Source of the DNA: Micromonospora luteifusca
GTDB taxonomy: Bacteria > Actinomycetota > Actinomycetes > Mycobacteriales > Micromonosporaceae
Reading direction: 5' to 3'
Assembly: GCF_016907275.1 (NCBI RefSeq)
Contig: NZ_JAFBBP010000001.1
Coordinates: forward strand, 7,058,001-7,122,000
Length of the DNA: 64,000 nucleotides
The notes under the pieces were generated by a model. That model was not told the origin of the DNA and made no database searches. It saw only the letters and a program-made list of their open reading frames with translations. Of the stretch, positions 49,590 through 58,692 are shown one piece after another (positions within the stretch are counted from its first letter, which is position 1; every line of letters starts with the position of its first letter). The position numbers and the translations under genes were made by a program.

Positions 49590-51011
49590 TCAGACGGCGG
49601 CGATCAGCAGCGCTGGGCGCTCCACGCAGTCGGCGACGTGCCGCAGGAAGCCACCGGCCACCCCACCGTCGCAGACCCGATGGTCGAAGGTGAGGCTGAG
49701 CTGGGTCACCTTGCGAACGGCGAGCTGCCCGTCGACCACCCACGGCTTGTCCACGATCCGTCCGACCCCGAGCAGAGCCGCCTCGGGGTGGTTGATGATC
49801 GGCGTGGAGCCGTCCACGCCGAACACCCCGTAGTTGTTGAGCGTGAACGTGCCGCCGGTCAGCCGGGCCGGCGGCAGGCTGCCCGCCCGCGCGGCGGCGG
49901 TGGTCGCCGCCAGTTCGGCGGCCAACTCGGCGGTGGTGAGCCGTTGGGCGTCGCGCAGCACCGGCACGAGCAGACCCCGGTCGGTCTGCGCGGCAATACC
50001 GAGGTGCACCCCGGCGGACTGGACGATCTGCTGCGCCTCGGTGTCGACCCGGGCGTTGAGCTGCGGGAACCGGCGCAGCCCGCTGAGGCAGATCCGGGCC
50101 AGCAGGGCCAGGATGCTCACGGGTGCGTCGGGCGTCGCCGCGTTGATCGCGGCCCGGGTCTCCAACAGGCCGGTGGCGTCCACGTCGACCCAGATGGTTA
50201 CCTCCGGGATCTCCCGCCGGCTGCGGGAGAGCTTGTCGGCGATCGCCTTGCGGACACCGGTGAGCGGGATGATCACATCGCCGTCCGTGGACGGGGCCGG
50301 TCCGGCCTGCGGGTCCGGCACGGCGGCGAGCCGCGCGGCGGGCACAGTCAGCACCGCTTCCACATCGGCGCGGCGGATCACCCCACCCGGCCCGGTGCCC
50401 CGCACCGTGCCCAGGTCGACGCCGCGCTCCCGGGCCAGCCGCCGCACGATCGGCGAGATGACCAGGGCGGTCGGCGGCCGCGCCGGGTCGCTGGTCGCGG
50501 CGCCCCCGCCGGGTGCGCCGCCGGCAACCGCGCCGCCGCCAGCACTCGGGCCTGACGCACCAGTCGGGCCGGCGTCGGTCGGACCGGACGCACCGGTCGG
50601 ACCGGCGTCGGTCGGTTCGGGGGCCAGCACAAGACGGGGGCGGCGGCGACGCCGGCTGGTGTTGCCGTGCCCGGTGCCGTACCCGATCAGGACGTTGCCG
50701 GAGCCGGCCCGCTCCTCCTCGCGGTAGGTGGCGTGCCCGGCGGGCTCGTCACCACCGTCCAGCGGCGCGATGGTGATCAACGGCTGGCCGACCGGGCGTA
50801 CCTCACCGGCCGCGCCGTGCAGGGTCACAACCCGGCCGGCGTACGGGCAGGGCACGTCGACGACCGCCTTGGCGGTCTCCACCTCGACCACGCTCTGGTC
50901 GACCGTGACCACGTCGCCCACCGCGACCCGCCACTCGACGATCTCGGCCTCGCTCAGCCCCTCACCCAGGTCGGGCAGGAGGAAGACCTGCTTCCGTTCG
51001 ACGGTGGTCAT
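49590..51011 (-). CDS. bkdC: Branched-chain 2-oxoacid dehydrogenase E2 (dihydrolipoyl acyltransferase)
   Basis: 473 aa; the ATG overlaps the E1-beta stop by 4 nt. One lipoyl domain (residues 8-85) with Lys48 in VEVETAKAVVDVP, a Pro/Thr/Gly linker with a duplicated PTDAGPTGASG motif, an E1/E3-binding domain (about 215-250, ISPIVRRLARERGVDLGTVR) and the catalytic acyltransferase domain (about 275-473) ending with the active-site HRVCDGG. It transfers the acyl group from E1 to CoA, feeding branched-chain acyl-CoA into fatty acid or energy metabolism. The E3 gene is not in the window. Confidence 0.93.
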   Translation of the reverse strand: MTTVERKQVFLLPDLGEGLSEAEIVEWRVAVGDVVTVDQSVVEVETAKAVVDVPCPYAGRVVTLHGAAGEVRPVGQPLITIAPLDGGDEPAGHATYREEERAGSGNVLIGYGTGHGNTSRRRRRPRLVLAPEPTDAGPTGASGPTDAGPTGASGPSAGGGAVAGGAPGGGAATSDPARPPTALVISPIVRRLARERGVDLGTVRGTGPGGVIRRADVEAVLTVPAARLAAVPDPQAGPAPSTDGDVIIPLTGVRKAIADKLSRSRREIPEVTIWVDVDATGLLETRAAINAATPDAPVSILALLARICLSGLRRFPQLNARVDTEAQQIVQSAGVHLGIAAQTDRGLLVPVLRDAQRLTTAELAAELAATTAAARAGSLPPARLTGGTFTLNNYGVFGVDGSTPIINHPEAALLGVGRIVDKPWVVDGQLAVRKVTQLSLTFDHRVCDGGVAGGFLRHVADCVERPALLIAAV

Positions 51012-52021
51012 GCCGCGCTGCCCTGCGCCGCCCAGCGCGGGTCCGGCTGGTCGTCCCACTGCAACCGGGCCACCGCGTCGAGGACCCGGTCCACGCCGGG
51101 CAGGTGGGTGTGCTCCAGCATCGGCGCCGGGTACGGGATGTCCAGCCCGGCGACCCGCAGCACCGGCGCGTGCAGCGCGTGGAAGCACCGCTCCTGCACC
51201 CGGGCCGCGATCTCCGCGCCGACCCCCGCGAAGCCCTGCGCCTCCTGGATCACCACACACCGGCCGGTACGCCGGACCGAGGCGACGATGGTCTCGTCGT
51301 CGAACGGCACGATGGTGCGGACGTCGACGACCTCCAGGTCCCAGCCCTCCTCGCGGGCGGCCTCGGCGGCCTCCAGCGCGACCGGCACCGCCGGCCCGTA
51401 CGCCACCAGGGTGGCGTCACGTCCCGGGCGGCGCACGACGGCCCGTCCGAACGGCTCGGTCCGCGTCGGCAGGGCCGCCTCGGCGCTGCCGAAGTAGAGC
51501 TTCTTGGGCTCCATGAAGACCACCGGGTCGGGGTCGTCGATCGCCTCGCGCAGCAGTGAGTACGCGTCCTCGACGGTCGCCGGGGTGACCACCTTCAACC
51601 CGGGGGTGTGCGCGTAGTACGCCTCGGACGAGTCGCAGTGGTGCTCGACCCCGCCGATCCCACCGGCGTACGGCACCCGGATGACGATGGGCACGCTGAG
51701 CTTGCCCCGGGTGCGGTTGCGCAGCTTCGCCACGTGCGAGGCGATCTGCTCGAACGCCGGGTACGCGAACGCGTCGAACTGCATCTCGACCACCGGTCGC
51801 AGGCCGGACATGGCCAGACCGACGGCGAAGCCGACGATGCCGGCCTCGGCGAGGGGGGTGTCGAAGCAGCGGTCTTCGCCGAACCGGGCCTGCAGGCCGT
51901 CGGTGATCCGGAAGACGCCGCCGAGCGCGCCGACGTCCTCTCCGAAGACGACGACCCGGTCGTCGGCGGCGAGGGCATCGGCCAGCGCGGCGTTGAGCGC
52001 CTTGGCCATGGTGGTGGCCAT
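51008..52021 (-). CDS. bkdB: Branched-chain 2-oxoacid dehydrogenase E1 beta subunit
   Basis: 337 aa. Transketolase-like pyrimidine-binding domain with VVFGEDVGALGGVFRITDGL, FAVGLAMSGLRPVVEMQFDA and RVPYAGGIGGVEHHCDSSEA. C-terminal transketolase domain: DATLVAYGPAVPVALEAAEA, LEVVDVRTIVPFDDETI and VVIQEAQGFAGVGAEIAA. It pairs with E1 alpha to form the thiamine-diphosphate heterotetramer. Its start shares one base with the E1-alpha stop (TGATG), so expression is coupled. Confidence 0.94.
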   Translation of the reverse strand: MATTMAKALNAALADALAADDRVVVFGEDVGALGGVFRITDGLQARFGEDRCFDTPLAEAGIVGFAVGLAMSGLRPVVEMQFDAFAYPAFEQIASHVAKLRNRTRGKLSVPIVIRVPYAGGIGGVEHHCDSSEAYYAHTPGLKVVTPATVEDAYSLLREAIDDPDPVVFMEPKKLYFGSAEAALPTRTEPFGRAVVRRPGRDATLVAYGPAVPVALEAAEAAREEGWDLEVVDVRTIVPFDDETIVASVRRTGRCVVIQEAQGFAGVGAEIAARVQERCFHALHAPVLRVAGLDIPYPAPMLEHTHLPGVDRVLDAVARLQWDDQPDPRWAAQGSAA

Positions 52022-53187
52022 CAGGCGTCACCCTCCTCGTCGCGGGCGGCGGCCAGCTCGGCGCGGACCTGCTCGCGTTGTTCGATCAGTTGCGGGGTGG
52101 GCTGGGCGTAGACGTGGTCGAAGAGGCTCAGCGGGTCGACGGTGGGCTGGTCGTTCATCCGCGTCCGCAGGTCCGCCGCGTACGCCTCGGCCTGCTCGGC
52201 GACCTCGGCGACGGCCGCGTCGTCGAGTGCCCCGCGGGCCCGCAGGTAGGTCTCCAACCGGGCGATCGGGTCCCGGTCACGCCAGGCGTCGACCTCGGCG
52301 CCGTCGCGATAGCGAGTGGCGTCGTCGGCGTTGGTGTGCGGCTCCATCCGGTAGGTGTGTGCCTCGACCAGGAACGGCCCCTTGCCGGCCCGGGCGTGCT
52401 CGACCGCGCGGGTGAGCACGGCGAGCACCGCCACCGGGTCGTTGCCGTCGACCTGCTCGCTGGGCACGCCGTAGCCGACGCCCTTGTACGCCAGCGACGG
52501 CGCGGCGGTCTGCCGCGACAGCGGGACGCTGATGGCGTAGCGGTTGTTCTGCACGAAGTAGACCACCGGCGCCTTGAACACGGCGGCGAAGTTGATCCCC
52601 TCGTGGAAGTCGCCCTCGCTGGTCGCGCCGTCGCCGATGAAGGCCAGGGCCACGGTGTCGCGCCCCTGGTACGCCTCGCCGTGCGCCAGCCCTGCGGCGT
52701 GCACGCACTGGGTGGCGAGCGGGGTGCACTGCGGTGCCGTCCGTACCTCGGTCGGGTCGTAGCCGCAGTGCCAGTCGCCGCGCAGCAGGGTGAGCACCTC
52801 GACCGGATCGATGCCCCGGGCAACCAGAGCCATCGATTCACGGTAGGTGGGGAAGACCCAGTCGGTGTCACGGACCGCGAGCACCGCGCCGACCTGGCAC
52901 GCCTCCTGGCCCCGCGAGGACGGGTAGACGGCCAGGCGGCCCTGCTTGGTCAGGGCGGTCGCCTGGGTGTCGAATCGGCGGCCGAGCACCATCCGGCGGT
53001 ACAGCTCGCGCAGCACCTCGACGGGTGGCTCGGGGTAGTCGGTACGGGCGGGCAGCGGGGTGCCGCTCTTGTCGAGCAGGCGGACCGGCTCGGCGTCCGG
53101 CAGCAGCGGGCGCGCCGGGTCGGGCGGGGTGGCCGCCCGACGGGTGCGCGGGGATGCCCTGCGGACCGCCTGGGGAGTGGTCGTCAC
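52021..53187 (-). CDS. bkdA: Branched-chain 2-oxoacid dehydrogenase E1 alpha subunit
   Basis: 388 aa, GTG with a perfect AGGAGG 7 nt upstream; first gene of bkdABC. Thiamine-diphosphate motif FIGDGATSEGDFHEGINFAA then FVQNNRYAISVPLS. Substrate-side segments LAVYPSSRGQEACQVGAVLA and HTYRMEPHTNADDATRYRD are typical of 2-oxoisovalerate rather than pyruvate E1 alpha. The enzyme decarboxylates branched-chain 2-oxoacids from Val, Leu and Ile. A divergent Lrp regulator supports the branched-chain assignment. Confidence 0.94.
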   Translation of the reverse strand: MTTTPQAVRRASPRTRRAATPPDPARPLLPDAEPVRLLDKSGTPLPARTDYPEPPVEVLRELYRRMVLGRRFDTQATALTKQGRLAVYPSSRGQEACQVGAVLAVRDTDWVFPTYRESMALVARGIDPVEVLTLLRGDWHCGYDPTEVRTAPQCTPLATQCVHAAGLAHGEAYQGRDTVALAFIGDGATSEGDFHEGINFAAVFKAPVVYFVQNNRYAISVPLSRQTAAPSLAYKGVGYGVPSEQVDGNDPVAVLAVLTRAVEHARAGKGPFLVEAHTYRMEPHTNADDATRYRDGAEVDAWRDRDPIARLETYLRARGALDDAAVAEVAEQAEAYAADLRTRMNDQPTVDPLSLFDHVYAQPTPQLIEQREQVRAELAAARDEEGDA

Positions 53188-53213
53188 GGCGGAACCTCCT
53201 GGGACGTGTGGTG

Positions 53214-53249
53214 AGCCTATGCTTCCGCTTGTCGGATGATTGACTCAAG
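53214..53249 (-). promoter_or_regulatory. bkdA promoter region with dyad
   Basis: On the minus strand, a TAGGCT -10-like box (53219 to 53214) lies 26 nt before the bkdA start. A loose dyad CTTG-N14-CAAG (53228-53249) lies just upstream, suited to an Lrp dimer. The whole divergent gap is 106 bp. Confidence 0.4.
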
Positions 53250-53293
53250 ATCCACGCGGAAGGCGGGACGATTGGTATGCGGAGGATTCGTCT

Positions 53294-53800
53294 GTGAGCC
53301 AGGAGACCGCCGACGAAGCGGGCCGGGCAGCGGGATCGGGACGATCGGCCCGAGCTCTCGACGAGGTGGACCGGCGGATCCTCGACGAGCTGGTCCGTGA
53401 CGGTCGAACGTCGGTACGCACCCTCGCCGAGCGGATCCACATTTCCCGCACCAACGCGTACGCGCGGGTGGAGCGGCTGGTGCGCGACGGGGTGATCACC
53501 GGCTTCCATGCCCACGTGGCGCCCGAGGCGGCCGGGCTGGGCACCTCGGCGTACATGGCGTTGACGATCGAACAGAACACCTGGCGGGAGGTGTCGGCCG
53601 AGCTGGCCCGAGTCCGTTACGTCGAGCACGTCGCGTTGCTCAGCGGCGAACACGACGTGCTGGCCCTGGTCCGCGCCCCGGACAACGCCGCGCTGCGCGA
53701 CGTGGTGCTGGACCGGGTGCAGCGCATCGCCGGGGTGCTGTCGACGCGTTCGTGGCTCGTCTTCGAGGAGTTCGGCGGGACGCAGAGCCCCTGGCGGTAG
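53294..53800 (+). CDS. Lrp/AsnC family regulator of the bkd operon
   Basis: 168 aa from the GTG at 53294, which has GGAGG 8 nt upstream; an in-frame TTG at 53240 is less likely. Helix-turn-helix at about residues 20-75: LDEVDRRILDELVRDGRTSV, LAERIHISRTNAYARVERLV. The C-terminal RAM effector domain (about 85-160) includes VEHVALLSGEHDVLALVRAP. Lrp-type BkdR proteins activate bkd genes in response to branched-chain amino acids. The divergent layout next to bkdA supports that role here. Confidence 0.92.
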   Translation: MSQETADEAGRAAGSGRSARALDEVDRRILDELVRDGRTSVRTLAERIHISRTNAYARVERLVRDGVITGFHAHVAPEAAGLGTSAYMALTIEQNTWREVSAELARVRYVEHVALLSGEHDVLALVRAPDNAALRDVVLDRVQRIAGVLSTRSWLVFEEFGGTQSPWR

Positions 53801-53810
53801 GCCTGGCCGG

Positions 53811-54782
53811 TCACCGTTCGGGCGGGGCTTCCAGCCCGTCCCGGTCGGCCAACTCCAGCAGCGGCTCCAGCGAGTGCCGGTCACCGTCCAGGCCGGCGTG
53901 CGGGTCGCCGCGCTCGGCGAAGCGGGCCGGCACGGACAGCACGTCGAAGTCCTCCGGTCGGGCGTCGTCCAGCTCCGCCCACTCCAGTGGCGTCGACACC
54001 AGGGCTCTGGGCGTGGGCCGGATCGAGTACGCCGACGCCATCGTGTGGTCCCGTGACATCTGGTTGTAGTCGACGAAGACCGGCCGGTCCCGCTGGTCGC
54101 GCCACCAGGTGGTGGTGACCAGCTCCGGCAGCCGGCGCTGCATCTCCCGGCCCAGTGCGAGCACCGCCCGACGGCAGTCGCCGAAGCTCCACCGCGGCTC
54201 GATCGACAGGTAGATGTGCAGGCCCCGCCCGCCGGTGGTCTTCGGGTAGCCGGTCAGGCCCAGCTCGGCGAGGAACGCCCGCACCTCGCGGGCGACCGGC
54301 ACCACCTGCTCGAAACCGACGCCGGGCATCGGGTCGAGGTCGATGCGCAGCTGGTCGGGTCGTTCCACGTCGGCGGCGGTGACCGGCCACGGGTGGAAAC
54401 GAAGGGTGCCCAGGTTCGCCGCCCAGATCACCACGGCCAACTCACTCGGTGCGACCTCGTCGGCGGTACGACCGCTGGGGAAGGTGATGTGCGCGGTGCG
54501 CACCCACTCGGGCGCGCCCGCCGGCAGTCGCTTCTGATAGAACGCGTCGCCCCGGTTGGTCTGCCGGGTGGCGATCGTCGCACCTTCGAAGACACCCCGC
54601 GGCCAGCGTTCCAGCATCGTCGGCCGGTCCCGCAGCGCGCGCAGGATGCCGTCACCCACCGCCAGGAAGTAGCGGACCACGTCCAGCTTGGTCAGCCCAC
54701 GCTCCGGGAAGTACGGCTTGTCGGGGCTGGAGACGCGGACCAGCCGCTCCCCCACCTGGATCTCCTCTGCCGCCGTCGCCAT
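53811..54782 (-). CDS. Stand-alone LigD-type polymerase (primase-fold) domain protein
   Basis: 323 aa, ATG start. It is an archaeo-eukaryotic primase-fold polymerase of NHEJ: SSPDKPYFPERGLTKLDVVR, the metal-binding LRIDLDPMPG (DxD), TTGGRGLHIYL with the catalytic Ser/Gly/His region, and RPVFVDYNQMSRDHTMASAY with the third Asp. LigD in mycobacteria fuses this domain to nuclease and ligase domains; here it is alone and no Ku or ligase gene is adjacent. It could work in trans with Ku and ligase encoded elsewhere, in gap filling or ribonucleotide insertion. Confidence 0.92.
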   Translation of the reverse strand: MATAAEEIQVGERLVRVSSPDKPYFPERGLTKLDVVRYFLAVGDGILRALRDRPTMLERWPRGVFEGATIATRQTNRGDAFYQKRLPAGAPEWVRTAHITFPSGRTADEVAPSELAVVIWAANLGTLRFHPWPVTAADVERPDQLRIDLDPMPGVGFEQVVPVAREVRAFLAELGLTGYPKTTGGRGLHIYLSIEPRWSFGDCRRAVLALGREMQRRLPELVTTTWWRDQRDRPVFVDYNQMSRDHTMASAYSIRPTPRALVSTPLEWAELDDARPEDFDVLSVPARFAERGDPHAGLDGDRHSLEPLLELADRDGLEAPPER

Positions 54783-54804
54783 GCCCCTGAGGGTACGACG
54801 CCGG

Positions 54805-55131
54805 TCAGCTGACCAGCAGGACGCCGAGCAGGATCAGCGGCAGCCCGACGAAGAGAAAGATGCCGACACCGGTGAGCACTCGCCCGCCGCCGGCCGCCTC
54901 GAGTTCCGGCCCGCTCCCGAACACGGCACGGGCCTCCATCGTGCCGATCCGGCTCAGCGTGAGGTCACCGGTCACGCCGAGCAGCGCGCCCACCACCATC
55001 AGGCCCATTCCCAGACGGACGGTGTACGCGCCGCCGCCGAGCCAGACCCAGACCCCGGCCGCGAGCGCGGCGACCGCCACGGCGATGACCAGCAGCAGCA
55101 GCGCTTCCCGCAGACCTCGAACGACTGTCAT
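54805..55131 (-). CDS. Small membrane protein of unknown function
   Basis: 108 aa with three helices: LLLLVIAVAVAALAAGVWVW, GLMVVGALLGVTGDLTLS and VLTGVGIFLFVGLPLILLGV. The loop after the second has EARAVFGSGPELEAAGGG. No family is recognised. It is 22 nt upstream of the LigD-type gene on the same strand and may be co-transcribed, which does not by itself imply related function. Confidence 0.75.
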   Translation of the reverse strand: MTVVRGLREALLLLVIAVAVAALAAGVWVWLGGGAYTVRLGMGLMVVGALLGVTGDLTLSRIGTMEARAVFGSGPELEAAGGGRVLTGVGIFLFVGLPLILLGVLLVS

Positions 55132-55233
55132 CGTGGCTGCACCCCTTGTCTAGGGGCCCCTGGCCGCCCTTGACGGACATTGTCGCCCATCGAGGTGTCG
55201 CGTCGCTGTCCCGAAACGGACCACGTCCACGCA

Positions 55234-55266
55234 GTCGCCCTCCGCCAGGAAGTGGCGGAGGGCGAC
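55234..55266. terminator. Terminator of the surface-glycan genes
   Basis: A perfect 14-bp stem (55234-55247 with 55253-55266) with a 5-nt loop lies 15 nt after the acyltransferase stop on the minus strand. Confidence 0.9.
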
Positions 55267-55281
55267 CAGCGTGGTTGACCG

Positions 55282-56586
55282 CTACCGGCCGGAGACCAGC
55301 GTGGCGGGCTGCTGCGGCAACTCCTGCGTCGGGCCACCGACCTGCGCCGGCGGTGTCCCGGGTGGCTCCTCGGCCACCGCGCTCTGCTGCTCGGCCGGCA
55401 CCCGCTGCGACGACCGGCGGGCCACGAAGCCCGGCGTCCAGTCCTTCAACCGCAGCGCCGGCCGCTCGACCAGCTTCCAGGAGAGGAACGCGGCGGCGAA
55501 GGCGACCGCGACCGACATCGCCGCGAACGGCACGTACCCCCAGCGGCTCCAGCCCAGGCTCGTCATCACCTGCTGGAAGACGAAGCCGTAGATGTAGATG
55601 CCGTACGAGTAGTCGTTCTTGCGACCCACCCAGTGCAGCTGCCGCGGCATCCGCACCGACAGCCAGACCAGCAGGTACGCGAACGCGGGCAGCCCGATGG
55701 CGAAGAAGCCACCGAAGAGCAGCGACAACCCGAGCGCCACCGCCGAGCCGATGCCCAGCGCGTCGTTGATCGGCACCCGCTCCCGGTAGAGGTCCATCGT
55801 CGCCCCGGCGGCGAAGAGGAAGCCCAGGTAGACGATGTAGTAGAAGGTCATCCCGCCGACCAGGGGCGAGGTGAAGCTCCAACTAGCCGTCGACGCCGGG
55901 CCGCTGAAGTGCCCGGAGGTCACCCAGTCGTGCAGGATGCTCAGGTAGAGCGCGACGGTCAGGAACAGCACGAACCGGCGGGCGTTGCGCAGCACCGCGG
56001 TCACCGCCAGCACGCCCACCACGACGTAGCAGAACATCTCGTACTTCAGCGACCACAGCGCGCCGTTGAAGACGCTGTAGTTGACCTTCTCACCCCACGG
56101 GGTGGTCTCCGTGAACAGGTCCCGGACGCCGTACTGACGGACGCCGGTCCACCAGTTGGCCTGCAGGTAGGCCAGCGGGCCGCCCTGGTCCCAGGGGTTG
56201 TCGAAGAAGCCGGCGATGGTGCCGTGCTCGCGCAGCGCGACCAGCGGGGCGATCACCAGCGCGCTGACCAGCAGACAGACCCAGAGACCGGGGAAGATGC
56301 GCAGGGCCCGGTGCCAGGCGTAGCGGATCAGACCGGTACGCCGGGCGCTGCGGGTGATCAGCAGACCGGAGAGCACGAAGAATCCGTAGACGGCCATGGT
56401 GCCGACGTTGGTCTGCCGACCGGTCAGGTAATAGCCGAGGTCGTGAGCACCGAAGCCGAGGGGCTTGGAGTGCGAGAGCACGACGCCGACGGCGAGCAGG
56501 AGCCGGATGAGCCCGATGCCGTTGCTGCGGCCGGAGAGCAGGTCGGCAAGCGTGCCACGGGAGCGGACGAGGGCGGGGGTAGTCAT
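55282..56586 (-). CDS. Membrane acyltransferase (acyltransferase 3 family)
   Basis: 434 aa with about ten helices. Motifs of the family: GLIRLLLAVGVVLSHSKPLG with the catalytic-type His, YGFFVLSGLLITRSARR, RYAWHRALRIFPGLWVCLLV and SLKYEMFCYVVVG. The cytoplasmic C-terminal tail is Pro/Gln-rich. Such enzymes transfer acetyl or other acyl groups onto surface sugars or lipids. It is 22 nt after an epimerase gene, which is coupled to a GT2 gene, so the three probably build or decorate one glycan. Confidence 0.9.
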   Translation of the reverse strand: MTTPALVRSRGTLADLLSGRSNGIGLIRLLLAVGVVLSHSKPLGFGAHDLGYYLTGRQTNVGTMAVYGFFVLSGLLITRSARRTGLIRYAWHRALRIFPGLWVCLLVSALVIAPLVALREHGTIAGFFDNPWDQGGPLAYLQANWWTGVRQYGVRDLFTETTPWGEKVNYSVFNGALWSLKYEMFCYVVVGVLAVTAVLRNARRFVLFLTVALYLSILHDWVTSGHFSGPASTASWSFTSPLVGGMTFYYIVYLGFLFAAGATMDLYRERVPINDALGIGSAVALGLSLLFGGFFAIGLPAFAYLLVWLSVRMPRQLHWVGRKNDYSYGIYIYGFVFQQVMTSLGWSRWGYVPFAAMSVAVAFAAAFLSWKLVERPALRLKDWTPGFVARRSSQRVPAEQQSAVAEEPPGTPPAQVGGPTQELPQQPATLVSGR

Positions 56587-56608
56587 GCGGTCAGGAACCT
56601 CTCGACCA

Positions 56609-57583
56609 TCAGGCGGGCACCTCGGCGCCGGCGTGCTCCCACAGCTGCTTCATCTCGGTGTGCAGATCATCGCTCGGGGACCAGCCGAGCACCTCGGCGG
56701 CCAGCCCGACGTCGAGGCGCTGCCACTTGGTCTCGGCGGGGCCGGTGTCCTCGGCCTCGACGAGGTCGGTCGGCACCTCACTCACGTCGATGAGGAGCCG
56801 GACCATATCACGCGCACTGGACGCCACCCCTCGACCGATGTTGATCACGCGGCCGGCGGCGTCGGGCCGGGTCGCGGCCAGCAGCACGGCGGCGACCACG
56901 TCGCTGATGCCGATGAAATCGCGTCGGGAACCGAGCGGTGCCAGCTCCAGCCGTGCCCGCCCACCGGACCGCTGGGCCTCGCGCAGGCGGCCCGCGACCA
57001 CCCCGAGCAGGCTGTGCCCGGGCTGGCCGGCGCCGATGACGTTGCCGACCCGCAGCGTGACGCCCTCGATCCGGCCCTGCCGGTGCGCCTCCGTGATCGC
57101 CGCGGTGCAGCGCAGCTTGAACTCGCCGTACGGCATCACCGGCGCGGGGGTCATCTGCTCGGTCATCGAGGTGTCGACCGGGACCAGCCCGTACTCGTGC
57201 ACACTGCCGATCTGGACCACCCGGGCCCGCCGCGGCAGTCGACCCACGGCCTCCGTGAGTCGCTCGACCAGGGTGACGTTGACCGCGAGCATCTGCGCCT
57301 CGCTCAGCCCCCACATGCCGCCCGCCGCGTTGATCACCACGTCCGGGTCGAGGTCACGCAGCACCGCGGTGATCTCGTCGACGTCGGCGGCGGCCAGGTC
57401 CAGTGCGCGGACCACCACGCCCGAGCCGATGGTCTTCGGGCTGCGCGCGACGGCGACCACGGCGTGGCCCTGGTCGGCCAGCGCGCGGCAGATGGGACGG
57501 CCGAGGAAGCCCGTGCCGCCGAGCACCACCACCCGCAGTGCCTGTCCTGCGTCCTCCGTCGGGCGTCGTGGCGTGACCGTCAT
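56609..57583 (-). CDS. NAD-dependent epimerase/dehydratase (extended SDR)
   Basis: 324 aa from the ATG at 57583, which has GGGAG 5 nt upstream. Another in-frame ATG at 57610 overlaps the upstream GT2 stop (ATGA) and would add nine residues; both are plausible. Rossmann motif LGGTGFLGRPICRAL, then INAAGGMWGLSEAQ. The catalytic Tyr/Lys pair is in VMPYGEFKLRCT (YxxxK). It acts on a nucleotide sugar; which one cannot be told. Confidence 0.87.
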   Translation of the reverse strand: MTVTPRRPTEDAGQALRVVVLGGTGFLGRPICRALADQGHAVVAVARSPKTIGSGVVVRALDLAAADVDEITAVLRDLDPDVVINAAGGMWGLSEAQMLAVNVTLVERLTEAVGRLPRRARVVQIGSVHEYGLVPVDTSMTEQMTPAPVMPYGEFKLRCTAAITEAHRQGRIEGVTLRVGNVIGAGQPGHSLLGVVAGRLREAQRSGGRARLELAPLGSRRDFIGISDVVAAVLLAATRPDAAGRVINIGRGVASSARDMVRLLIDVSEVPTDLVEAEDTGPAETKWQRLDVGLAAEVLGWSPSDDLHTEMKQLWEHAGAEVPA

Positions 57584-57606
57584 GGCGTCTCCCTGGCTGT
57601 CGTCGT

Positions 57607-58497
57607 TCATCGGCCCGGCCCGAACGCGTGCCGGGACAGGCTGCGTACGCCGGCCATCTTGCCCGAGAGGACCGCCGTCGGCAGCATGGTGATGGCGTGC
57701 AGCCGCGACGAGGTGTAGCGACGGGCCGCCCGGGCCGCCCGGGGCCAGCCCTGCTCGTCCATCCGGCGGGCGACATCGATGAAGAACGCCCGCGCCTCGG
57801 TGAACCGGGAGCCGTTGACCGCGTCGGCGGCGGACTTGCTGACCGCGTGCCGCCGGTACTGGAAGCAGAGGGTGTTGTCGACCGCCATCTGCTCCCCGCG
57901 CTGGATCAGGTCGATCACCAGAGCCAGGTCCTGGATGACCTGGAACTCTTCGCGGAAGTCGACGGCCTTGAGCGCGTCCGTCCGCCAACAGATCGACGGG
58001 AAGTAGAACCAGCAGCCGCGCAGCAGGCTGGCCGCCAGGTCCTCACCTCCCATCAACTCGCGAGAGTCGATCCGGGGGGCGTAGAGCCGCCGCTTGGCCT
58101 CGTCGACGATCGTGTTGACCACCGTGCCGTCCGCGTCGATGACCTCGACCCCCGGCTGGACCATCCCGACGCCCGGGTACTGCTCGATCACCGATCGCAC
58201 TGTGGCGACGTAGTTGGGGTGCATGATGTCGTCCGTGCCCATCATCACCATGTACTCGTGCTCGGCGAGACCGACACACTTGCGGTAGTTGACGGTGATC
58301 CCAAGATTGCGCTCGTTGCGCTGGTAGCGGACCCGCTCGTCGTCGATGCCGGCGAACCACTCGGGCACCCCCGGCTCGGTGCCGTCGTCGACCACGGTGA
58401 GGCGCCAACCAGGGTCACTCTGCGCCATCACGCTGCGTACTGCCGCCTGCATGAGGGGCACGCTTCCGTAGTACGGCAGCATTATGTCGACAATCAT
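57607..58497 (-). CDS. GT2 family glycosyltransferase
   Basis: 296 aa from the ATG at 58497, where the GT-A fold begins (MIVDIMLPYYG). Features: RLTVVDDGTEPGVPEWFAGI, the DxD-type metal site in MVMMGTDDIMHPNYVATVR, and FQVIQDLALVIDLIQRGEQM near the acceptor site. There is no membrane helix, so it acts at the cytoplasmic face. Upstream in-frame ATGs exist but precede the fold. It is the first gene of the glycan unit, divergent from the GT39-like gene. Confidence 0.88.
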   Translation of the reverse strand: MIVDIMLPYYGSVPLMQAAVRSVMAQSDPGWRLTVVDDGTEPGVPEWFAGIDDERVRYQRNERNLGITVNYRKCVGLAEHEYMVMMGTDDIMHPNYVATVRSVIEQYPGVGMVQPGVEVIDADGTVVNTIVDEAKRRLYAPRIDSRELMGGEDLAASLLRGCWFYFPSICWRTDALKAVDFREEFQVIQDLALVIDLIQRGEQMAVDNTLCFQYRRHAVSKSAADAVNGSRFTEARAFFIDVARRMDEQGWPRAARAARRYTSSRLHAITMLPTAVLSGKMAGVRSLSRHAFGPGR

Positions 58498-58692
58498 GGG
58501 GTCGGCAGGCCCTAACTGTGCGTAGTGGAGAAGTTCGACAGGCGCGGGCCACATTATCAGGCTCGCCTCTGCGATCGACCATCGCCGAACCGGTCGGGTG
58601 TTCACTCCATCGCGCCGATGACTGTCCGACGCCGCTCTCGGCGGGCGCTATCATCGTCGCGCCCGTACCCCCCGCCCCCGGATCGGACGCCA

